64,000 bases of DNA from Ascaris suum (GCA_013433145.1 CM024176.1:7178520-7242519); one strand, 5' to 3'. Shown: positions 1 through 13,631, numbered from the stretch's first letter. The notes: generated by a model not told the origin, from the letters alone. Program-made: numbers and translations.

Positions 1-3000
1 TCATGAAACAAGCAAATAAATCTTCAATTTGAAGAGGTTTCGCAAAATATTTCGGCTCGCCTGAAGCCGCTGCAAACTGCAAGTCACAAGGAAAACAGTA
101 ATGGAGGAAGTAGTTATAATAGTGATATGGCACGAGCAGCCATTCATCGTTTTGCATTGTCTATTGTGGTCGGTTGTGAAGTTCCGATCGGACTTGCTGG
201 CTCCGCTCAACCCAGCCGCCCCGCCCAGCACCCTCAACGGGGCAAGGGCGCCGGCATAAGTCGCGACAGTCATAACGGGAACGACGGTGAATCGACTCGT
301 TCGCATCCTACCGGCAGGAGACGAGCCTAAGCCCTAACCTTCACGCGACCGAGCTACAGGAAGTAGAGGCCGACCCAAAGACCGCTGCAGCATAGTGGAT
401 CAGAGGGGCATTGGGTCAGGGCATGTGGAAGCGACATGAGCAGACATCTATTCGTAATGAATGTTCTGTTGACTGAAATAAATAAATAAATAAACTACTG
501 ATATGAAAATCCGGATGAGAAATGCAAACAATGATGGGTTCCGCATGAGGTCCCCGAAATACGAAAGCCCTTTCTGCTTCTCCATTTATTTATAAAGTCA
601 CCCAAGATGAGGGCCTTGTTTCCTCCGATCGAATGCGCCGGATTAAAAAAAATCTTTCTAGTATTCAAAAACGAACGCACTCACCTTAAGATATTCTGAA
701 ATACTCAGCTCTAACTCGCTGAAACCGTATTTGTGCGCAAGGCCGAGAATATCAAGAACGAGTTCTTCCTTCAACGAGCTTAGCGACAACTTTCCTGTAT
801 AAATATACCTGAAATCACAGCAGTTCATTCAGATCTCATAAAACCACCATCAAAAAAAAAGAGGAGAAAACATATCCAACAAACTTTCGTTTGGCAAACT
901 TGTCCAAATTTCATTCGCCAAACTGCTTCCGTTTCTGAATAAAAAGAAATTGGTAGTAAATTCACACCCCTTCACGAAATATGAATTAAGGAACAAAAAA
1001 GGAGTATGTCGGGAGGAAGCGCTGGAAAACAAACACAAAGGAACAGGGCACAAATCAAAACCACACTGAAATAGGTAGAGCTTCGAACTAATGCATCTGA
1101 AATAGTGAGAAATTAGTGGCAAAATAAGAAAGTTTTGGTGCATTTAGAGAGCACGTTGCTTTCAGCACTGATTTCTACACAAACGCGCATCACTTCTCAT
1201 ACGCGACGAAAACGCAAGCCAAGTAGTTACTCAAACGGCATACACTATACCCTTATATTTTACTATTTTTGCTCATCTCCTTCACCTGTGTCGCTTTATG
1301 CGGAAATATACGTCACAAGATGTAGAACCCCATATTCTTATATACGCCACACATTTTGAATCCTTCGCGGCAATATAAGACCACATAACTTGTTGCAGCG
1401 TTACCCAAAACTCTTAAACTTACTTCAATAACATTTTGAACCCGTTCACTGGAGTATCCACCAGCTCCACTTCACTATCTCGCGTCTCACGCATTCCATT
1501 GAAGAGCAAAGCCCTGCAACCACACTCTAGATGAGCATAACAAATTGCTTTAAAGAATTAAAATAACCAACATCTTCGCGGAATACTATAAAACGTTCAT
1601 GGTATCAGAACTATAGAAACTGTGATCGGCTTGGCAAATTAAAAGGAAAGATCAGCGAACTAATTTTCTCAACTGCAGAATTCCTTATTCTGTAAGAACA
1701 CTTTCGTAGGTTAATCGACATGGGGAAATGCACAGCGACATTTCAATTTATTGAAATTACCAAAGAAATTCACTCCCAAACCCTTTCAGAAATCATTCAT
1801 TGTTAGGTTAGTTAGTCGCCACCAGAAAAAAATAATAAATAAAACATATCAAGAATATTAAGCAATTTCAACTCATGGATCGCAAAACCTACAGATGAAT
1901 TTAGGTAAATTTGTCAATTTGATAATGCTAAACGTGCGCATAAGGCCTATGTTCTTCCTCCCTCTACTTTTTCGTTCCTATGACATCTTGCAAATCACTA
2001 CTTCCGGGCGGAACCTGCTGTTCAGTGATTTGGGATGCCGACGGGAATAGCCCACTTTCAACAAACCGCGGATGACGAGACAAGACGTCGAAATACTGCT
2101 TTATTAAATGAATTTCCTTCCAAATTTCCGGAATTACCCTTTCTTCCCGGTGGATCACCATAAACTTTCGATTCTTTTCAGTGTTTGTTTACCCTCAAAA
2201 TGCGGCTGAATTTATCGAAACTTGAAAATTTATCGAGCAGTGTAAGAAGAGGCACGTGGGGCGGGGGAGGAGGAAGTTGTTTGTGCAAATGTGATCTGCA
2301 TTACACATTGACCTTCTATTCTCAATTTCGCTACAGTTATTTCGTTTTCAATGAGTTTTAGCAGCCAACCTTGATCAACAACCCCTCGAGGATGCTTTCA
2401 ATTTTTTTGGTTCAAATTTCTGTAAACTACATAAGTTTAATATGGAGACGCATTATTAAAGGATTATGCTACTGCTCAGAAATATTGAGGCAACCGGTTG
2501 GCATCAACGGCAGAAACGTAACAGAGCATAATGCTATAGCTCGCTGGTATGTTACGGAATGACAGGTGAGCGAAATTAGTGGAACACGATCTTAATTTGG
2601 GAATTATTCTTGAAACTTCAGCACTCTCGAATTCCTTCTGAAAAGGTGAATCTGAATAAAATTTGACAATTCTGCAGTCGCAAAAAGCAGAGAAAATGAA
2701 GGGCTGCTTTGAAATAGCAACGAAAGCATACGAAACATTAGTCGCTAAAAGAACTCTCACGAAACAAAAGACGGAACAGAGCAGAAAGCAATCTTACCTG
2801 AAATACTCGCTCCGAGCAGCTAGAATAACTCTGTGAGCCGGAAAAACCACTCCTTCAACCTGAAGAAAAGGTAAGCTCGATCGCGGAAGACGGTCTTACT
2901 CTCGACTACTGTTCATGGCATAAAGCAGCCATGTATTCTGAGGAAGATGGCAAAGTCATTTGCACAAAACCGTGGAATTCTGATATGTGAATGAAGAGCA

Positions 3001-6000
3001 GTACAGACGTATAACGATGCTCAGAGGTGGTTAAACTTCAATAAATCGAACTTCACGCATTGACCGGGATCCAAAACTTGCTGTGATTGCGCCAAAAGTG
3101 TTAATCCTCAATTTTCAGCATTTATCTGTGAAGTTTAATGCGAGGAAATGAGCTATCGGTTCACATTGCACGTAGGACGTATGCGAAGGTTTACTGCGGG
3201 CTAAAACACTCATCTAGTTGCGACTGGATTGGAAAATAAAATTACAACTGAGCGCGTGAAATAATAGAAATTTCAGTCATATAGCAGTCAGGTTTCAGAA
3301 GTAAATAACATAAAAAGGTGCGTTTGGGACAAATCCTTTTACTACCGACAAGGTGGATGAACTCATGAAGTTTATTCGACGAACCATTAACAAGATAAAT
3401 GAGCACACTGGGTTAATCTTCTAATCTTCAATCTGCGGTACCGCAAAATCAATAGGACAGATAATGCATGATGGAGCCGAATGTAACAAGAGGAGAGACT
3501 GCAGGGTCGCTTAGAACTTTTCCAAAAATTTCCCTAAGCACCTCCAAGAAACAACCTTTGGAAGAGGGAAAGAGTAAGATGGCCAGTTGTTACAGAAAAA
3601 CTATGAAAAAATTGGAATGCACTTTCCACGTGGGGCGTGAGCTACGCAATGATAATTCCACAGAAGCTTCAAGTGATGCCATCTCCGTAGTACCATATTC
3701 CAAACATTCATTTCGTTTATTGGCTTCGCTTGCAAATCACTCGGACTGCTACCCGTTTATGTTTCCCCTCATCGACTTTGTTTTTATTTATACTTGCTTA
3801 AAGGAATTTTTCTGCGCATTTTGAAAGCTCAAAAAATTATCAACTTTCAATATCCTTCTCACCTTCGCACTTTTTAGTGAACATATAACCCTCCCCTTTT
3901 TTAAATTGTACCCTTTCTACTTGAAAAATTTAAAAATGCTCCCATCGGCTTAACTGAAGCCAGTTGTGCTGTCACTGCGAATAAAATCTACCTCGAAAAG
4001 CTTAACTGCTTCACGTCAAACGCTTGTGCAGTACATCCTGTTTGTCATTAAGAGATGGAAAATCGAGTCAGTTATGATGCACGTAACGTTATTAAAAATG
4101 TGTTAGTACCCAAGATACCGCACCCCATCTGGAGGCATTTGACAATCCCAGCCTTTATGTCAAAATAGTCCCCTCAGTTAGCGCATTAAGGAATTGAGTC
4201 CAACACTCGCAAAGCACATTCTTTCCACGAACAATCAATCTAGAGCTGCAGCAGCCTTCGATCACCCTATACTCAGGCGATATGAATAATCTTTGATGAG
4301 GTTTTTTGGATTCATAAGAAGGTTCAGGATCGACAATCACCGTGACCTCTCGGTCGCGCCTCCATATCAAAGGCTTTTGCTGACTTACCTACTGATCCCC
4401 AAACGAGAAATTCCCACTGAAATTTCCATGACAGACAGAGTTTCAAGTGCAGACTCTGCGTTCACGTCGGCGCCCATAATGTACATATTGGGGATCAGGC
4501 ACTCACTCTGACAATGTCCACTGCAAAGGTTTCATGCGAAAACAATTACCTTTAACATAACGTCACTACAGTCTGCTGAGTTGTATAATGTGCCAATGTT
4601 TTCCGCTAAGTAAATAACGTGTTGAATCTCGCCATTTGCTCCTGAAAATTCGGAAAATGTTTTAAGTAAACGATGAGAAGTATGAAGGATGGGACGGCAC
4701 GTGATTCGTGCAATTTCAGCAATTAATAGCACAACACGTGCTTTTTGCGACCCCAACAATTACTAGCATAGTATGTGACTTTACAGATCCGCCAAATAAC
4801 TTCACCAGCCATCGAAATACTAAAAAACACGATCGAATATCTTATGACGTTTTATAATAGCATAGATTGTTTTTACAAATCTGCAGGGACGAGTTCGACT
4901 CCACCTCTATTTAATCGTCTAAAAGCGTTCGCATATGTGAGTTGACTATCAAATTATCTACGACCATTCTTTCCTAAAGGTATATCACTGTCATCCAGCA
5001 TCCAACAAGTGCGTATAACCTTCTCTTCAACCTATAATAACCTTTGCAGCGTACCTCCTATAAAATAAAACATTCTACTTAGGTATTGAAGGGTTAATGC
5101 TATGTACCGACGAATTTAAGCGCAAAACGGAATACTTAACGATCCGTCTATGATCCATGGTCAGGCGATATACTTCATATAAGAGGGATCCTTTTAACAT
5201 ACTTTACATGAATGAATACGAGGTCTTTTGCAAACACAAGTGCAGTGGCGTGCAAAAAGAGGATAGTGTGACATGAGCAACAGCGGACCGTTCATCCAAA
5301 CGAACAATATCGTAACTCATCGAAACAATAAAACAAGCTGAATGATGCAATCCCATTTTTGATGATTCGAAATGACCCGCTCCTTCTACGATGCGATCAC
5401 GGCAAGAAGTGCCTTGAATGGAAAAAGCACACATTTCTCGGTGCCTTAAAGCTCTATAATTCTCGGATCTCACAAACTAGTACAGATGTTTGATAAGGAA
5501 GCACTCTCTGACTGAGCCTGCCAAATTTTGTGATTCTGACATCACCCGTTTGCCAGTTCAGACTGCAAACAGATGTGGACAGATAAAGAAGGATGCGTCA
5601 ACGCACGGGTACGACCCTGCCATAAAAGATGTGCAGACTTACATTGCCTGAAGTAAGCGGAAATAAAAATGAAAGCCAAAAAATCTCAGGTGTCCCTAAT
5701 AGGTGTGCCCTAGATCAGTAGAATAATTATAGTATTTTCTGAGCATTCGACTGTTCAATTTCACGGAAAAAATCCACAAGTAGACCATTTTCGTGGCGGT
5801 GCAAATAACAAGGATTAATTCTGCACGACCTGAGTGATATCTTTTCCAAATACATTCTTCTCCCTCATTTGTGAAGTATTTCACTGTATCTTGAGCGACG
5901 CGTTTATCCAGCATTACCTCTCTTATAACTGCACAAAACGAAATAAATATTTTCTAAAATCCTAAACTCTCTCCACGTTCATCCTATACTAAACTCCTAT

Positions 6001-6643
6001 CCTTAAATATTTCGTTCAACGGCACCGTTTCGTTATATCATCTACTGACTTGTCGCACCTCTGTTTTTCAAAATTGACATCACAGTGCTGCATCCATTCA
6101 CTTCGAATCGTTTTTTTTTCATCCATCATAAGCAAAAATCCGTTGAGTTCATTCTCTTCTTCAAACCAATCTCAGCGTTTTGCCTCGCTGCCTGCCCTTT
6201 TGCCAATTCGATGAGGCGTTTCATCAAAAGCATCGACAACTTGTCACTTCAACTATATTCAGCGTATATCGCTCACCTCGCATTCCTCAAAACTGTGCAG
6301 GTAAACTGGATGTTTTGCTTTTATGTTATGAATGAACGAGCGAACAAATTACTCGTAAAATTTCTCTCACATTCGAAAAATTCAACCAAATACAATCTGA
6401 AAGGAAAATAACTAAAAAAGGGAAAAAGGCAACTCTAACTAGCAGATCAGCTTTTATCAAGGCATCATCAGTTCAACGAGAAATTGGCAACTGAAATTTC
6501 GGGAAAAATCAAGAGCGAAGAAGGTTAAACTAACCAGCGGCTTGAACTTTCGAGCCACCTGTGATACTGTGTGTTGAGGAACCAGCTGACTGTACTGGCA
6601 GAACGGAGCCCTCGCCGTGCAACTGCGGGTGATTATCACTCAT
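1..6643 (-). CDS. hpo-9: HPO-9 / BTBD9 orthologue, BTB-BACK domain protein (5' part, continues past left edge)
   Basis: Five coding exons chain in phase on the minus strand: 6643-6535, 4641-4550, 2859-2798, 1513-1424 and 808-685, giving the first 159 residues. Residues 1-37 are a Ser/Gly/His-rich leader. Residues ~40-150 form a BTB domain with the hallmarks of animal BTBD9, such as FPAHRVILAARSEYF, ALLFNGMRE and YIYTGKLSLSSLKEE, followed by ILGLAHKYGFSELE leading into BACK. BTBD9 family members are thought to act as BTB adaptors for Cullin-3 ubiquitin ligases in the cytoplasm; human BTBD9 is linked to restless legs syndrome and the worm orthologue is HPO-9. Every junction has AG/GT sites and matching phase (36 codons+1; 2+30 codons; 20 codons+2; 1+28 codons+2; 1+41 codons). 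The start ATG (6643-6641) lies 25 bases after an acceptor. The BACK and discoidin-like C-terminal exons lie outside the window; 1-684 is intron. The identification is firm; the start is the only upstream in-frame ATG in the exon. Confidence 0.96.
185..496 (+). repeat. Interspersed repeat 3' fragment with (AAAT)n tail, inside an hpo-9 intron
   Basis: A block clearly richer in G+C than its surroundings ends in GACTGAAATAAATAAATAAATA at 473-494. A compositionally distinct body with a short-period A-rich tail is the usual look of a non-LTR retrotransposon or SINE 3' end. No coding domain or target duplication is visible. The fragment lies in the last visible hpo-9 intron in antisense orientation to the gene. 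Confidence 0.35.
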
Positions 6644-6668
6644 TTTCGTTCGCAAGGGGAATATCTTC

Positions 6669-6675
6669 CTGAAAG
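6669..6675 (-). promoter_or_regulatory. 3' splice acceptor before the hpo-9 start (cis 5'UTR intron or SL trans-splice site)
   Basis: On the minus strand the sequence TTCTTTCAG ends 25 bases before the ATG at 6643. In nematodes an acceptor with no upstream coding exon is often the spliced-leader addition site. A cis intron in the 5'UTR cannot be excluded. Confidence 0.5.
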
Positions 6676-7145
6676 AATTCCGAGAAAATGCAATCACAAA
6701 TCGGCTACTTCAGAGACAAGATTCACCATCATAAAATTCACCCATGAACCTTAATATAAATCATGGGATATAAAGTAAAACCTGGAAAACAGCGCTCATC
6801 TTCTAAGACCGCAGCCCAACAGTGTCAACGACGAGACGCTCAACAAATGAAACGATACTACCATATTAATTGCGCCTTAATAACCAACTTTTGGTTGGCC
6901 GAAGCATAGTGAAGAGCAAAGAGTGGCACTGATTAAGCAGCTGTGTAGGCAGAACAAGTGGAACAGGTGATCGACGCAAGTTTGTTGGCGCATTCGCTGC
7001 GAACCGCGAACGGAGCTGCTCTCGTGTGTGCGAACTACCGTCTCCGCACTCTGTGCGAGCAAATTTTAGCGTCGAGGAGAGAAACTGGAAAACTGTCGAT
7101 TGAAGTATGCAGTTCTTTTCGATCATTTAATGACAATGTCAAACT

Positions 7146-8169
7146 ATGGAAAAGAGAGTGAAGAGACGCTGTCACTTAAGGAGACAAATGAGAGTCAATG
7201 GAGAGGTCCCATATAACAATGTTGCTGCACTGCGTCGTATCGTTTTAATGAGGTGATTGGATGTACGAGGACTTTCCATCAACAATAGCATCAGCAACCT
7301 CAACGGTACCAGCAATCGAACAGAACTTCCATTTATAAAATTCTATCCCCGAAAGCATCGACAAACCTCTTCGGACATCACATCTCGGGTGACATTATTT
7401 GCAGCTATATAGCACGCTTAAGCGCACTTAACCTCTCAATGAATAAGTGAGCGACCAGTTGCACTAATTGTGACTCAACAAGCAGAAGCCAAAGTGGCAC
7501 AAATGAACTTCCCGAAAATACTTCAAGATGTTTACATCTCAAGAGCTCCACTCACGGATACAAATCAATCGTGATCGCTTCAGCTTAGAATTAGCCGAAA
7601 ACTTTTCGACGCCCGTGAAAACATTTTCGAAGAGTCCACTAAATGCTGAATCGCGCTAACTTTATGCGAACACGTTCGCCTCAACAATAACTATAAGTGC
7701 GTTGATGGTGCACAATTTCCTCCTATCTATCTTTTCATACCGAAGACGAAATTCACGATGATATGGCAACGTTGGACGTTGGACGTGCTCTTTGAAACAA
7801 CTTGAAGATGCGAGCTCGAATATTCAGCAAACACAACAACATTCAGTCTTGCGCCCCCCTCTCCCTGCCCCGATATGGAGGAAACAAGTAATCAACGATT
7901 GGTCGGACGTTATCTATATAATCGAGAAGCAACAAGACAGAATATCTCAAATATGTTTCTAAGGTGCTGTCAGCGCAATTGTTTCCGCGATCGGCAACAC
8001 AATCGCTTGGCTCGCCGTCGATGTCGCTGCAGTTCGAATCGCTCGCACATACGACGAGCACCGAAGTGTTCGCACCGTCAACGCTATCCACATCACTGTG
8101 TTGGCTGCATGTGTAACGAACACCTGCGATGATTCCTCTGATGGAAATGTTGCTCTTACACATGTCTAG
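7146..8169 (+). CDS. Candidate two-exon small membrane protein, divergent from hpo-9
   Basis: Exon 7146-7252 begins with ATG (MEKRVKRRC...) and ends in frame at a GAG|GTGATT donor with two bases left over. The terminal exon begins after TGCTGTCAG (7972-7973) or after CTAAG (7963) and runs to TAG at 8167-8169. It encodes a hydrophobic stretch, AIVSAIGNTIAWLAVDVAAV, a basic loop, then a second hydrophobic stretch around ITVLAACVTN. AATAAA at about 8378 could serve as poly(A) signal. The phase works only for the first-named terminal acceptor. I recognise no family. Both other frames of the second exon are also open, so this is a weak call, and a 720-base intron is assumed. Confidence 0.27.
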
Positions 8170-10337
8170 CATCAGTCAAACGTATCACTGCGTATCTAAT
8201 GCCAATTACATCGCCGACATCGTTTTCATTCTTATGTTAATTTGTACCTTTTATCACTCCGATTCCAACAGACAGTTCGTTGTCTTCATTCTACCATCGC
8301 CTCCTCGTCGTCATACTTCTCTGCTTGTTGCGATTGGTCGCGAAGGTTGCAGTATGGATTTGATAAAACCAAGGAGAAATAAATGCTCAAAGATTGGTTG
8401 CACGAAAATGGAACAGACTGTGACGAATTTGGAAAGTGCAAAGGGCATAGGAGGTTGTTGAGTGCCCATTCAGAGCTTCAGGTGATGAAAAGAATAAAAA
8501 ACATATCGGGTGAGCGAAGGATGAAATGCTTGGCGTTGAAAATGCGGCACCGCTCTCTTCGTGAATAGACACAGCCAACAGAGAAAAAGAGAATCACAAA
8601 TCATGACGTCAACGGGCCGAAGCAAACAAACCGTTAAGTGGTTTCATGCACACGGATTGTATCACATTGTTATGCACAGTTGTGCTGATTATGATTAATT
8701 GATTTTGATTCGTTGAGTGAAGTCGTTTATTGCATGTTGCTTCGGTTCATTGGGTGATGCCATCCCGAATCCCCGAATTTGTGGATTTTTGCTCCGAAGT
8801 GATACACATACGTCTCACCATGGTCAATGCTTTACATCTGGAATTTCAAGCGTTTTTATTAGAGGCTTGTTGCCAGTGAAGATAAGCATGAATTATGCAA
8901 CGAGGACATCGAGCTAACACGAACAGCGGAAACAGATTGCCCATCTCCGTTGTTGCTTTCAAAGCTTCAGTGTGTGTTGGCAAGCCTTGTTGCTCTCTCT
9001 TGCTTTAATATCTTTATCTTTGCTTGTCTGTCCATTTGTACGGTTCGTCTGTTTTGCATCTTTCATCCTCGTAAGTCTCTTCTGTACGAATGAAATGATT
9101 TGCGTCGTTACTTTCAACTACTTAGCACCTCAGTTGGGTAATTTCTCTTCCGGTTCCATGGTGCGATTCCTCGAGGGAGTTTCTCTGCGCAGGTCTCCCT
9201 TTCCCACTTAGTTATATTTTGTCTCGCTAGGCATTTGTGATGGTGCAAACTATGTCATTGCAATTTTGGTGCATCTTCGAGATTGTCGTGCTCGCTCAAG
9301 TAGTATGCTAACTTTTTACTTTTATTCAAAACTTACTCTGAAATTAGCTTACTATCTGCCGTCGTTTGATTCTACATGTGCATGTGTACAATTGTTTTTT
9401 TTTTCGCCTAAGCTTGAAGCCACACAAGCACAACCGATGGATGCGAATGCGAGTAGATCGGACGTATGTTCCATAAAGAATTATCACTGAAACGACAATT
9501 TCTCGTTGGTTTGTGGGAATCGATCACGAAGACGACCAGTAGATAAATTCATTCATCCCAATGAGCACCGGCTACGAGAACTGCATGCTCGAACAGAATT
9601 GCGTGCACGGAGAGCTTGACCATGTCGACGGTGGACCAGGACCGCAGCGTCAGAGCATTTTGCCATGATAGAATTGAGTAGAATTCACTTAAGCAATATT
9701 GGAATTCAGGTCTCCTCATGAGCGGATCTTTGTGCTGATTTGCATCATGTCGTTCTCCGTTTGTGGCCTTTCGGAGGTCGAATAAGTTCGGCTGCCTCCG
9801 GCATCATAAGAAGATACACTTATCACACTCTACAGTTTCTGCTCAACACGCGTCCCATTTGCACAACGCATTTTTGCTGCCACCATATTCGCGACTGCTG
9901 GTCCCTCCACCTGCTTCTTATTGCTCTCTCCCATCACCGTATCACCATTGACGTCACCGGTTGCTTGTTACATGCTTCAATGATATCACTTAATCACATT
10001 TGCCCCTTTCTTATTGGATATTTCGTTTCTTCACCGTGTCGTTGCATATACGTGACGCTAATTGCAGCAATCCTTCATTATTACCGCTATTTTATATGTG
10101 CATCTATGTTGATAAGCGCTAGTGGAAAAAAAAGAGATCTGCTGTCTCGTTGTGTGTTTCTTTACGTTCGTAGTCCAAGACAGCCTGTAATTACATAAAC
10201 ATCGAGATAAGGAGAAAGTTGAAGGTACACGGCTGCTTTGAATCGATCGTTAACGATTTGAACTTGAGTGCAGTGAATTGATCAGCGTTTATAAATTGTC
10301 CGATCAGCGCCTTATTTCCATTGTCCTGTGTTGATAA
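8170..10337. other. Region without a supportable gene
   Basis: The first 210 bases may be a 3'UTR of the upstream candidate (AATAAA at about 8378). Several plus-strand ORFs of 60-152 codons occur, the longest at 9740-10198, but they lack start context, splice logic or recognisable domains and come from pyrimidine-rich sequence. A peptide-like run DKFIHPNEHRLRELHARTEL is readable at 9541-9600 on the plus strand but ends in a stop without splice sites. Confidence 0.5.
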
Positions 10338-11245
10338 TACAGGGCGATCCGGAAGCAGCAGTGCGTTGTTCCGTCGATCGATATCTTCGCTGTCGCGTTT
10401 TGTGCCAGTTTTCTCATTTAGCTTTTGTACCCTACAGAATTCTTGGATGGCGCTCGTTGCAAGAACGCATTCTGACGATGAGGCTTTATTTCAAGTACGA
10501 GGACTTCGCCGAAGTTACCAGACAGTGACCTGAGCACTTCTCCACGCTGCCGCCGGACACCAGAATGAACAACACTGCTCTCAGTAATTTTGAGGGAAAG
10601 GTGCTGTTGAGGATGCACCTCGCAGTAGACGGCCGCGATTCAATGAATCAAAAGAAAGAAAATCCCAAATTTTAAATGCCACTGACCGCAGCCCAAAAAA
10701 AGTCAGCTAATCGGCTCTACCCAGAAGTGGTTACTCAGAGAGCCAGTGCCCAGCGCATTCTTCACGGAGGAGGCCTCAAGCCCCACTGTCCACAGCTATG
10801 ACATGCTTAGACGAAGCCTTTTATAAAACAGCAGGGTCTGATGTTCATACACGATGGGGCCACGGCTCACTAGCAGAAGCTGTGCCGATTTCTTGAATTA
10901 AAATGCTCCTCATTTTTGGATTGGAAGGAGAAAGCATCGAATGGCCGCCGAGGAGCCCAGATCTCAAGCATCCGATTTTTTTTCCCTCAGAGGATTCGTT
11001 AAGCATCACATCTTTGCGCAGAGGAGCCGCTCTGCGGACTTTTTCAGAAACGGAGCTAAAGAAGTGTTTTCTCGTGTGGACAAGGAGTTGTACCAGCGCG
11101 CGTGCGATGCAGTGCCAAAAAGGCTTAAAAAGTGCATTAAACTCGATGGCGTCAGACGCAATTGCATTGGTCATTGTTACTACGATTGTCTTCAAATAAA
11201 GTTTTGTTAAAATTTTCCACAAAGTTATAACTTCGCAGAGTCTCG
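10338..11245 (+). mobile_element. Degenerate, internally deleted Tc1/mariner-superfamily transposon
   Basis: The left end reads TACAGGGCGATCCGGAAG (10338), a form common at termini of animal mariner-like elements. The plus strand carries broken transposase pieces in order: a helix-turn-helix start (ERILTMRLYFKYEDFAEV, about 10465-10520), a frameshifted EDAPRSRRPRFNESK (from 10609), a second helix-turn-helix SANRLYPEVV...SAQRILHG (about 10700-10775), then F-H-D-G-A-T-A-H (about 10845) and IEWPPRSPDL (10936), the region of the second and third catalytic acids, and a C-terminal RVDKELYQRACDAVPKRL (11070). Pieces sit in different frames, with stops after RQ (10528) and after TAH. The part expected to carry the first catalytic Asp is missing between 10780 and 10840, so the copy is dead. 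The right terminus is degenerate. AATAAA precedes the end at about 11197. Confidence 0.85.
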
Positions 11246-13631
11246 TCTCCATGAAAAATACACTCTTACTTCTGGGCAGCGTGTGTGTATCTAAAGAATT
11301 CGGCTATATGCATACTCGTTCTGCATGTTTGACCCTTCGAAGCGAGATCTTGCTTGCTGTTGCTGTCACCTTATTTTAGCCCATGTCATGAGCGGTCTCG
11401 CAATTTTTCGATCTCGATCGAGTCAATCGTTCAAAAAACTTATGGGGATATATGGAGCGTCATCGCCAGTATTTGTTAAATTACCCTTCAGAACTTAAAT
11501 ACCGCTAATATTCTCCAAGTTCATTACTGACCATAACTGCGCTCTAACGCAGTAAGGGAAAAGAGAGAAGTCGGATGAAGGTATGTCAATGAAGGAATCA
11601 GTGCAAACATGCATATGTTATTTATCAATCGCACATATCGTTAGCTCGCTTCCTGTTGAGAGCGTAATGCATGTTCTTTTTGTGCTATAACAGATGCGCG
11701 CATGTTAGTTCAGTGATGTTTTTTGCTCACGATTACACCGTGCCTTATTTCAATAAAGAAAGAGTACAGCCATACGGATTGCTGTGCGCACATCACTCCT
11801 CACACTTGATTACTTGATGACCTCTGCATAGATGCACTTGCTTTGTTTCTCGCATTTAGCCACTTATTGAGTCTACTATTCGTTCCTCAGGAAGTGACTG
11901 ATTCCTTATAGGATTCGTTTGAAATATTCATTAAAGACTCTCATATTGCATATAATGCGGCACTTTGTTTACTGCGAAAAAATTGACTCACGTTGCAGCA
12001 ATGTCTACATTGGCATCAGCAAGGGATTGTTTCTGTTCCCTTCGCACATACAACTCAAAGGCGCGTTGCACTTTTTATTGCAAAGAACTAAGTTATGTGA
12101 ATGCGATTGATATAAGAATTTCAGTATATATGAAGTTTTTATGATCAGATTCACTCTGTCAAAATAAAGAGTCAACGTGGCATTGTGGGAACATCGCATC
12201 GTTGTCGCGTAGGGCGCACCAAAGTCTATGTAAAGGCACGTTTCCGATTAAGTCGGACAGAATCGATTCTGTGTGTTCGTTCGTTTTTAAGATGAAGCAC
12301 AGAGGATCTCCCAGGTGCACTAAGGAACTTATTGGCAGTGCTTCTAAAGAGTCGTACTCTAAACGCTTTCGCTTCTGCAATCAACAGTCATTGTCGTCTA
12401 TAATTTGCCGAAGCCTTTCCTCGTGGATGACTTAAAGATATACTTCCCCCCCCCCCCCCACCGCCTCCCGCCATACCAAATGTTTCTCGTAACTACGTAT
12501 TTTGCAGCTGATTATCATACTTTTCAGACGATTTGCTGCTGTAGAGGAGAAAGTTTCCTGACGAAAAACAAGGATGCGCTTTCGCGTTAACGGATGGGAT
12601 AACTTCAGATCTTTCCGGACCCAGTGAAAATTTCAAATCATTTCTTCCATGATTGAAATGTTCTTCACTGTCAAGAAATAATTTTAGGAAAACAAAAGAT
12701 TCCTACACTCCGGATTTCCTTTCTACACTTTGCAAGGGCGCAGAAGTTTTCCGTTATATTCTGAGACCTTATTACGACAATTCAAACAGATTTGCAGTAA
12801 AACGCTCGAATCTGCCATTGGAGAGCATTCAGGCTGGCTCAATCGGTCAGTCACTTGCCCCACCTCTCAGATAAAATAGCGGTCCTAATATGGCCGCTAG
12901 CAGTTGTCCTCAAAGCATTTTCTCAACCGGAAATTTGAATAAATGCGTTGTGCATTTTCATAGTCGTGAACAAGAGAAGTGCAAAGTTACATGCAATTTT
13001 ATCAACACAATGGTAACTTAACTCATTAATTATTTATTTTATTACTAAATTAGGTAAAATGCAAAAAAGAAAACTCTTTGGATATTTGTTTATCCTCTAT
13101 TAGTGCTGATCACTGCTGACAGATTTCTGTTGATATTTATTCAATTCAACGGCAGATTAATCTCTTCGTAGAGTACTCACTTTTTTAAAAACTGTTTGTT
13201 ATATAAACGCATCGCTGTGTAAATTTCTCAGTTGTTTCGAGAAATCTTCGCTTCCGTTAGTGACGAATGGTGTTGACTGCAATTCGCAACATTTTCTCTT
13301 GCTTCATAGCTATGGAGACAACAACATAGCGATCCCCTTTTTGTTGATACGAAATGCGATGGGAATGTTTCCTTTCGATGCTTTTAACAGTGAGCACAGT
13401 GACAATCTTGTGCACTCTTTTTATCGCCTCATACGAATTGCTTCCTTTCTAAGAGATCTAATGTGCTGTTACCTTATCGGTAAAATATAAATAATTATGA
13501 GATGACTGTTGTTTGCATGAGTGCATAAAAATGCTCGTAACTTGAATGAAGCGGAAAACAAAATGGTTTCAGAGGTTCTTTTTCCTCAGCGCGAACTGTC
13601 GATTCTCTTTAACGCATATGAAACATTTCAG
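11246..13631. other. Region without a supportable gene
   Basis: Only short unsupported ORFs on both strands. The minus-strand ORF at 12159-12380 and plus-strand ORFs at 12202-12435 and 12653-12874 overlap one another and match no family I know. A C14 run lies at 12446-12459. Confidence 0.5.
12446..12459 (+). repeat. Poly-C run
   Basis: Fourteen consecutive C bases, prone to slippage and sequencing error. Confidence 0.9.

Noticed and set aside
3468..3824. 118-codon plus-strand ORF inside the hpo-9 intron
   Set aside because: No start or splice context; antisense to a well-supported intron.
6085..6411. 108-codon plus-strand ORF inside hpo-9 intron 1
   Set aside because: Low-complexity Phe/Ser-rich peptide without supporting signals.
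9740..10198. 152-codon plus-strand ORF, hydrophobic, looks like a multi-pass membrane protein
   Set aside because: Pyrimidine-rich sequence gives Leu/Ile/Ser-rich peptides in several frames; there is no start context, splice logic or family pattern.
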